Positions 16,137-19,254 of a stretch of DNA of 19,254 nucleotides are shown one piece after another (the first letter of the stretch is position 1; every line of letters begins with the position of its first letter). The position numbers and the translations under genes were made by a program. Below the pieces are notes generated by a model, which saw only the letters and a program-made list of their open reading frames with translations, was not told the DNA's origin and ran no database searches. Origin of the DNA: an uncultured Phycisphaerae bacterium (GTDB taxonomy: Bacteria; Planctomycetota; Phycisphaerae; Sedimentisphaerales; Anaerohalosphaeraceae); assembly GCA_937995495.1 (NCBI GenBank), contig CALKKA010000055.1, positions 1 through 19,254 of the forward strand. Direction: 5' to 3'.

Positions 16137-17201
16137 TTATAGAATTCCCGACGGATCGATGTCCGCCAGACCCAGGATGCGACCAGGGTCCTCAGCCATG
16201 CCGGTACGGGTGGATAAATATGCCGCTTCGATCACGGCCATGGTTTTTAGATCGAACCCGTGCGACGGATAAAGCTGGCAGGTGTCAGGGTTTTGAAAAG
16301 AGGTCGCCAGATTTTCCATCATCCGCTTTTGGCTAGAAAGGTCATCTGCGGCATAGGTTTTCTGCTCCAGCAGGGCGCCCCCGTTGTCATACAGCACGAC
16401 CTCCTCTTCCGTGGCGGTCAAATGCTGCTGTTTGCCGTGGACCCGGAGATGTCTGCGTGCCGGGCCAAGCGTACGGCTGGCACAGATCTGCGCGATCAGC
16501 GAATCGGTGAACTGCATCGTTACGACGGCGGTATCCTCGGTCAAGCTCATCCGCTGCTGACGATCGGGTGCCTGGTTGATTGTCAGGGCATACACTTTCT
16601 GCGGCAGGCCAAAACACAACAGCAATTCATCGATGAGATCGTAACAATTGTGAAGCAGCACCCCGCCCCCGGCCATATTGGGGTCGTTGAGCCATCGCTT
16701 CTCAGTGTCCGGTTCGCCCATCGGGACATGACAGACCGCTGAAACTAAATGCCAGGAGTGATCGTCTTTGCGATTGGTTTTGATCAGGTGATTGCGGATA
16801 TGCTCAAAGGGCAGTCGGAACCGTCCATTCTGCATCGTAATAAAAAGTCGCTGATGCTTTTTTGCAAGCCGGTACAACTCGGTCAATTGAGAAAAGTTCA
16901 GTGCCGGCGGCAGTGTCTTGAGGACATTGAACTCCTCCTGCAGGGCCAATTGAATAAACTCCACGCATTGATGGGTGGGCTCGCCGAACAAAAGGAAATC
17001 CGCCTCCGTTGCGATCATCAACTGGCGGTAGTCCGTAAAGACCGGACACTCAAACTTGCGTTCGCACATATCCAGACGCGCTTGTCGCGTATCGGCGGCA
17101 GCGGCGATCACATAGAGCCCGCTCTCGGAGGCAATATCCAAAAGCCCAAGCGCCGGCTCCGTCAACCCGATCGCAGCGATTTTTAGTGTCCGTTCCGTCA
17201 T
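16137..17201 (-). CDS. Divergent Gfo/Idh/MocA-family protein
   Basis: The 354-residue protein has the layout of the Gfo/Idh/MocA oxidoreductases: an N-terminal Rossmann fold (residues 5-125) and a C-terminal substrate domain with the GGGVLLHNCYDLID block at 178-191. Key family motifs are changed, however. The dinucleotide loop reads IGLTEPALG instead of GxGxxG, the EKP motif that holds the catalytic lysine is replaced by KTLPPA at 95-100, and the usual DxGxHxxD reads HNCYDLID, so the expected histidine is Asp188. Asp37 at the end of the second strand is kept. It may have lost dehydrogenase activity and act as a binding or structural protein, or use another mechanism. It lies 53 bases after the secreted coiled-coil gene and just before the rubrerythrin-type gene. 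Substrate unknown. Confidence 0.75.
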   Translation of the reverse strand: MTERTLKIAAIGLTEPALGLLDIASESGLYVIAAAADTRQARLDMCERKFECPVFTDYRQLMIATEADFLLFGEPTHQCVEFIQLALQEEFNVLKTLPPALNFSQLTELYRLAKKHQRLFITMQNGRFRLPFEHIRNHLIKTNRKDDHSWHLVSAVCHVPMGEPDTEKRWLNDPNMAGGGVLLHNCYDLIDELLLCFGLPQKVYALTINQAPDRQQRMSLTEDTAVVTMQFTDSLIAQICASRTLGPARRHLRVHGKQQHLTATEEEVVLYDNGGALLEQKTYAADDLSSQKRMMENLATSFQNPDTCQLYPSHGFDLKTMAVIEAAYLSTRTGMAEDPGRILGLADIDPSGIL

Positions 17202-17254
17202 AAAAACTTACTTATCGCTCAAACGCCTGCTGTCAACTGATCGTTGGCGAATTG

Positions 17255-18199
17255 CTACCACCGGTAGCTGTTGGTGTACCGATCATTCAAAAGAGTCTGT
17301 TGATACTGCAGGCGGTCATCGCGAGATTGATAGACACGCTCTCGCCGTGAGGATCGGAACGAGGCGCGGTCCTGAGCGTCTTCAAATTTCCGTTCTTTTT
17401 CCGACTCTCTGCGTTCCAGAGAAGCCATGCGTCGCTCTTCAGCCACCATTGCCCGTTCGGCATTTTTCATCTTTTCGGCATCTAACTTCATCCCGACAGC
17501 CCATTCTTTGGCTGCGGATTGCTCGCCGATAGTCCCCAAGTAGGTCCACATCTTCAGGGTATCTTCCACATAGCCGAGCATCTCCTTGCGAACTTTTTGA
17601 GCATATTGTTCTTTCTTTCTGCAGACTTCGGCAAAGCCCGCAGCATCTTCAGCACTGTCAAACTGCATGGGTCGATACCCCTCATGAAGAACAAACCGCA
17701 TTGAGAACTGAGCCAACTCTTCCCAGGTCGGGCGTTTTTTGGGCATGGCATTCAGATCCTTGAGATCCTGATCCACCCCAAGGGCTTTTGCATAGAGTGC
17801 CGGATCATCCGGGACTTTAATATTAGCAGCCGCCATGTCTTCGGCCTTTCCGATCTTGAGCAGGTAATCAGCCAGTAATTGACGTTTCTTTTTCATTTCT
17901 GCTCGCTTTTTTGTCAGCAGCGGCGTCAACTCGCCTATCGCCTCTGAACGGACGACCCAATACTCAGGACTGTCCTTTTCGGGAAGTTGAATATCCTCGA
18001 ATTTTATTTCGTCGTCTGCCGGTTCGACCTCAGCGGTCGGTTCTTTCTTAGTTGCCGGTTCAGCCGAAGCGGGTGCTTCGTCCACAGCTGCCGGTTCGTC
18101 TGCGGGGACTTCGATCACCTTAGCCGCTTCACAAGCCCCGATGACAACAAATCCCATCGTAAAAAGGCAAAGAATAGCTAAAAAAGTGCTGGTTTTCAT
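17255..18199 (-). CDS. Secreted, highly charged coiled-coil protein, function unknown
   Basis: From the ATG at 18199 the product is 314 residues; this start has an AAAGGGA site seven bases upstream and puts the signal peptide at the N-terminus, whereas a TTG at 18220 would prepend seven charged residues. Residues 1-25 are a signal peptide ending VVIGACEA, where Cys23 could be a lipobox cysteine (IGAC) or cleavage could follow CEA. An acidic Pro/Ala/Glu linker (about 27-65) leads to a helical, Lys/Glu-rich region and then to an Arg/Glu-rich coiled coil (about 240-295) with repeated ER and RRE units. The C-terminus is Tyr-, Asn- and Arg-rich and ends SYRW. No family was recognised. It is probably an envelope or periplasmic protein. 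It has its own promoter candidate. Confidence 0.75.
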   Translation of the reverse strand: MKTSTFLAILCLFTMGFVVIGACEAAKVIEVPADEPAAVDEAPASAEPATKKEPTAEVEPADDEIKFEDIQLPEKDSPEYWVVRSEAIGELTPLLTKKRAEMKKKRQLLADYLLKIGKAEDMAAANIKVPDDPALYAKALGVDQDLKDLNAMPKKRPTWEELAQFSMRFVLHEGYRPMQFDSAEDAAGFAEVCRKKEQYAQKVRKEMLGYVEDTLKMWTYLGTIGEQSAAKEWAVGMKLDAEKMKNAERAMVAEERRMASLERRESEKERKFEDAQDRASFRSSRRERVYQSRDDRLQYQQTLLNDRYTNSYRW

Positions 18200-18256
18200 A
18201 GTGTTCCCTTTCTCTTTCAAGTTAAGTGATGTTTTCGTATCCCTAATACTCCTTTT

Positions 18257-18284
18257 ATTGTATCGAGGTTCTTTTTTTTTTCAA
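18257..18284 (-). promoter_or_regulatory. Promoter of the secreted coiled-coil gene
   Basis: On the minus strand TTGAAA (18279-18284) and TACAAT (18257-18262) are separated by 16 bases that begin with an A-tract (the T run at 18272-18281 on the plus strand). Transcription would start near 18250, giving a leader of about 50 bases. Confidence 0.6.
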
Positions 18285-18514
18285 CCACCAAATTCTGAGA
18301 CTCGGGGTGACCGAATTAATAAGAAATTTTCCAATTTTGGCCGGAGCCAGATGTCTCGTCAAGGACCTATATTGAGAGAGTTTAGAATCTTGCTCTCGAA
18401 GCGGGAAAGTCTTGTTTGCAGGAAAAGGGGAGTTCAGACCTCGTGAGTTTGAAAGATGCATCGAAGAGAGAATTGCCAAGAAGAGAAGTTGCTCCGCCAT
18501 GTTTTTGGGCGCAG

Positions 18515-18546
18515 TAAAAGACCGGCCTGGGCAGGGCCAGACCGGT
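18515..18546 (-). terminator. Rho-independent terminator of the membrane-protein gene
   Basis: On the minus strand ACCGGTCTGG (18537-18546) pairs with CCAGGCCGGT (18521-18530) through ten base pairs including one G-U, with a six-base loop, and is followed by C and four T (18516-18519). It lies 36 bases after the stop codon. Confidence 0.75.
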
Positions 18547-18581
18547 TGTGGATTACAATAAGTCTGCTTGTAAGGGCCGTA

Positions 18582-19205
18582 TCAGATTGCAGTCACATGC
18601 CAGACCACGGCAGCCAGGATCGCTAGCACAAACAGCAGTAGTGCGAACAGTTTGACCATCGTGGGCAGCATTCGCCCGTCTTCCCGCGGAACCTGTATGT
18701 GCCCCTTCTCATTTTGTCCCGATACGGGCTGAAGATTGATCTTAAGGGCATAGCTGGGTGCTGTCCTGCGAACGATCCCATAAAGAAAGCGGATCAGGTA
18801 ACAGATAAAAATGGTTCCGCACCAGCCGGTTGTCCATGTGCCAAAATATCCGGCCATGGCCCCAAGGATACCGCTGCCGCCGCAAATCCCCAGATAACCC
18901 CAGCGAGGAATGCCCGTCCAGAAACCTTTTTCAGGGACAGTTTTTGGAGCTGGTGTTTGATCGATCTGTTGTTGGACTTGGTCGAGAACATTTTCGTCCG
19001 CGATCGGATTATTCGGATTGACGACTGTACTGCTCAGTTTCAGCAGGGCCGCATGAGTTTGCTGATATTCATTCTGCTCAACATGCTGCTCTTGGGCCCG
19101 ATTTGAGATATGAACGACCGCAAACACCCCGATACAGGCGCCCAACAGGGCCCCAAACAGGGATAATGCTTGTATAAACTCTTTATCTTCGCGTCTTATC
19201 GGCAT
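18582..19205 (-). CDS. Four-helix membrane protein, function unknown
   Basis: From the ATG at 19205 (GAGG about eight bases upstream; an upstream in-frame ATG at 19241 would add 12 residues with no ribosome-binding site) the product is 207 residues. It begins with a charged MPIRREDKE tail, then a membrane helix (about residues 14-36), a Gln/Glu-rich extramembrane segment with a PAPK hinge (about 40-92), two glycine-rich helices (about 98-140, GGSGILGAMAGYFGTW), a soluble loop, and a final helix (about 182-206). No family was recognised. The glycine-rich pair could be a packing or channel-like hairpin, but nothing in the sequence proves transport. It is transcribed toward the secreted coiled-coil gene but is separated from it by its own terminator. 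Confidence 0.7.
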   Translation of the reverse strand: MPIRREDKEFIQALSLFGALLGACIGVFAVVHISNRAQEQHVEQNEYQQTHAALLKLSSTVVNPNNPIADENVLDQVQQQIDQTPAPKTVPEKGFWTGIPRWGYLGICGGSGILGAMAGYFGTWTTGWCGTIFICYLIRFLYGIVRRTAPSYALKINLQPVSGQNEKGHIQVPREDGRMLPTMVKLFALLLFVLAILAAVVWHVTAI

Positions 19206-19254
19206 AATACACCTCAATTTAAAGTTATCCGTATAAAACATAACAAATGTTTGG

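Larger units (their letters stand above)
18200..18581. other. Gene-free stretch of 382 bases
   Basis: This holds the leader and promoter of the secreted coiled-coil gene at its left end and the terminator of the membrane-protein gene at its right end. The middle (about 18290-18510) shows no start with a ribosome-binding site and a convincing protein, no tRNA or other known RNA, and only a weak GAGAG/CTCTC inverted repeat near 18375-18397. Confidence 0.6.

Noticed and set aside
18272..18281. Run of ten T residues as a plus-strand terminator
   Set aside because: No stable hairpin precedes it and no plus-strand gene ends nearby; it is better read as the A-tract in the minus-strand promoter spacer.
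18255..18500. Minus-strand open frame of 81 codons in the gene-free stretch
   Set aside because: It has no ribosome-binding site or recognisable domain, and it runs through the promoter of the secreted coiled-coil gene.
18582..18660. C-terminal hydrophobic helix of the four-helix membrane protein as an exosortase sorting signal
   Set aside because: There is no PEP-like motif before the helix and no basic cluster after it, and the protein has other membrane helices.
1..19254. CRISPR array, tRNA, rRNA, transposase or phage genes
   Set aside because: No regular spaced repeats, RNA gene signatures, transposase motifs or terminal inverted repeats were seen anywhere in the window.

Overview
The window most likely comes from a planctomycete of the Phycisphaerae type. 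This is an inference from gene content and protein style, not from a marker-gene search: a free-standing exosortase with a separate EpsI-like partner, a short CxxC zinc-ribbon protein of the kind common in Planctomycetes, a MetX-MetW fusion, a lone rpmA, and moderate GC. No rRNA, tRNA, CRISPR array or insertion sequence was seen.

Positions 1-9430 hold a plus-strand surface-polysaccharide and exosortase operon. In order it carries the 3' end of an SLBB polysaccharide-export protein, an eight-or-so-helix exosortase with its Cys/Arg/His triad, a small EpsI-like protein started by TTG directly after the exosortase stop, a 1575-residue membrane-anchored TPR protein, and a Wzz/Wzc-type chain-length regulator fused to a BY-kinase domain with a tyrosine-rich tail. 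A strong hairpin and T-tract end the operon. Glycosyltransferases and sorted substrate proteins are not in the window; the locus continues to the left.

Positions 9456-10984 hold a two-gene unit: a pseudo-receiver protein without a phosphoacceptor Asp, then a diguanylate cyclase with an intact GGDEF and I-site. Its place directly after the polysaccharide operon suggests a c-di-GMP input into matrix production (inference). Positions 11072-13662 carry housekeeping and stress genes on the plus strand: rpmA (L27) without rplU, a 73-residue zinc-ribbon protein, rsmE, and a DUF438-hemerythrin protein whose terminator lies inside the 3' end of the convergent metX-metW gene.

Positions 13616-19205 are on the minus strand. 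Read in transcription order (right to left) they are: a four-helix membrane protein with its own terminator, a promoter followed by a secreted charged coiled-coil protein, a divergent Gfo/Idh/MocA-fold protein, a rubrerythrin-type diiron protein, and then metX-metW behind its own strong promoter, which sits so close to the ATG that the mRNA is probably leaderless. The only gene-free stretch above 300 bases is 18200-18581.

No plainly new defence or mobile system is visible. The parts most worth a second look are the exosortase/giant-TPR/BY-kinase operon with its neighbouring pseudo-receiver/cyclase pair, the leaderless MetX-MetW fusion, and the oxidoreductase-like protein that has lost its family motifs.
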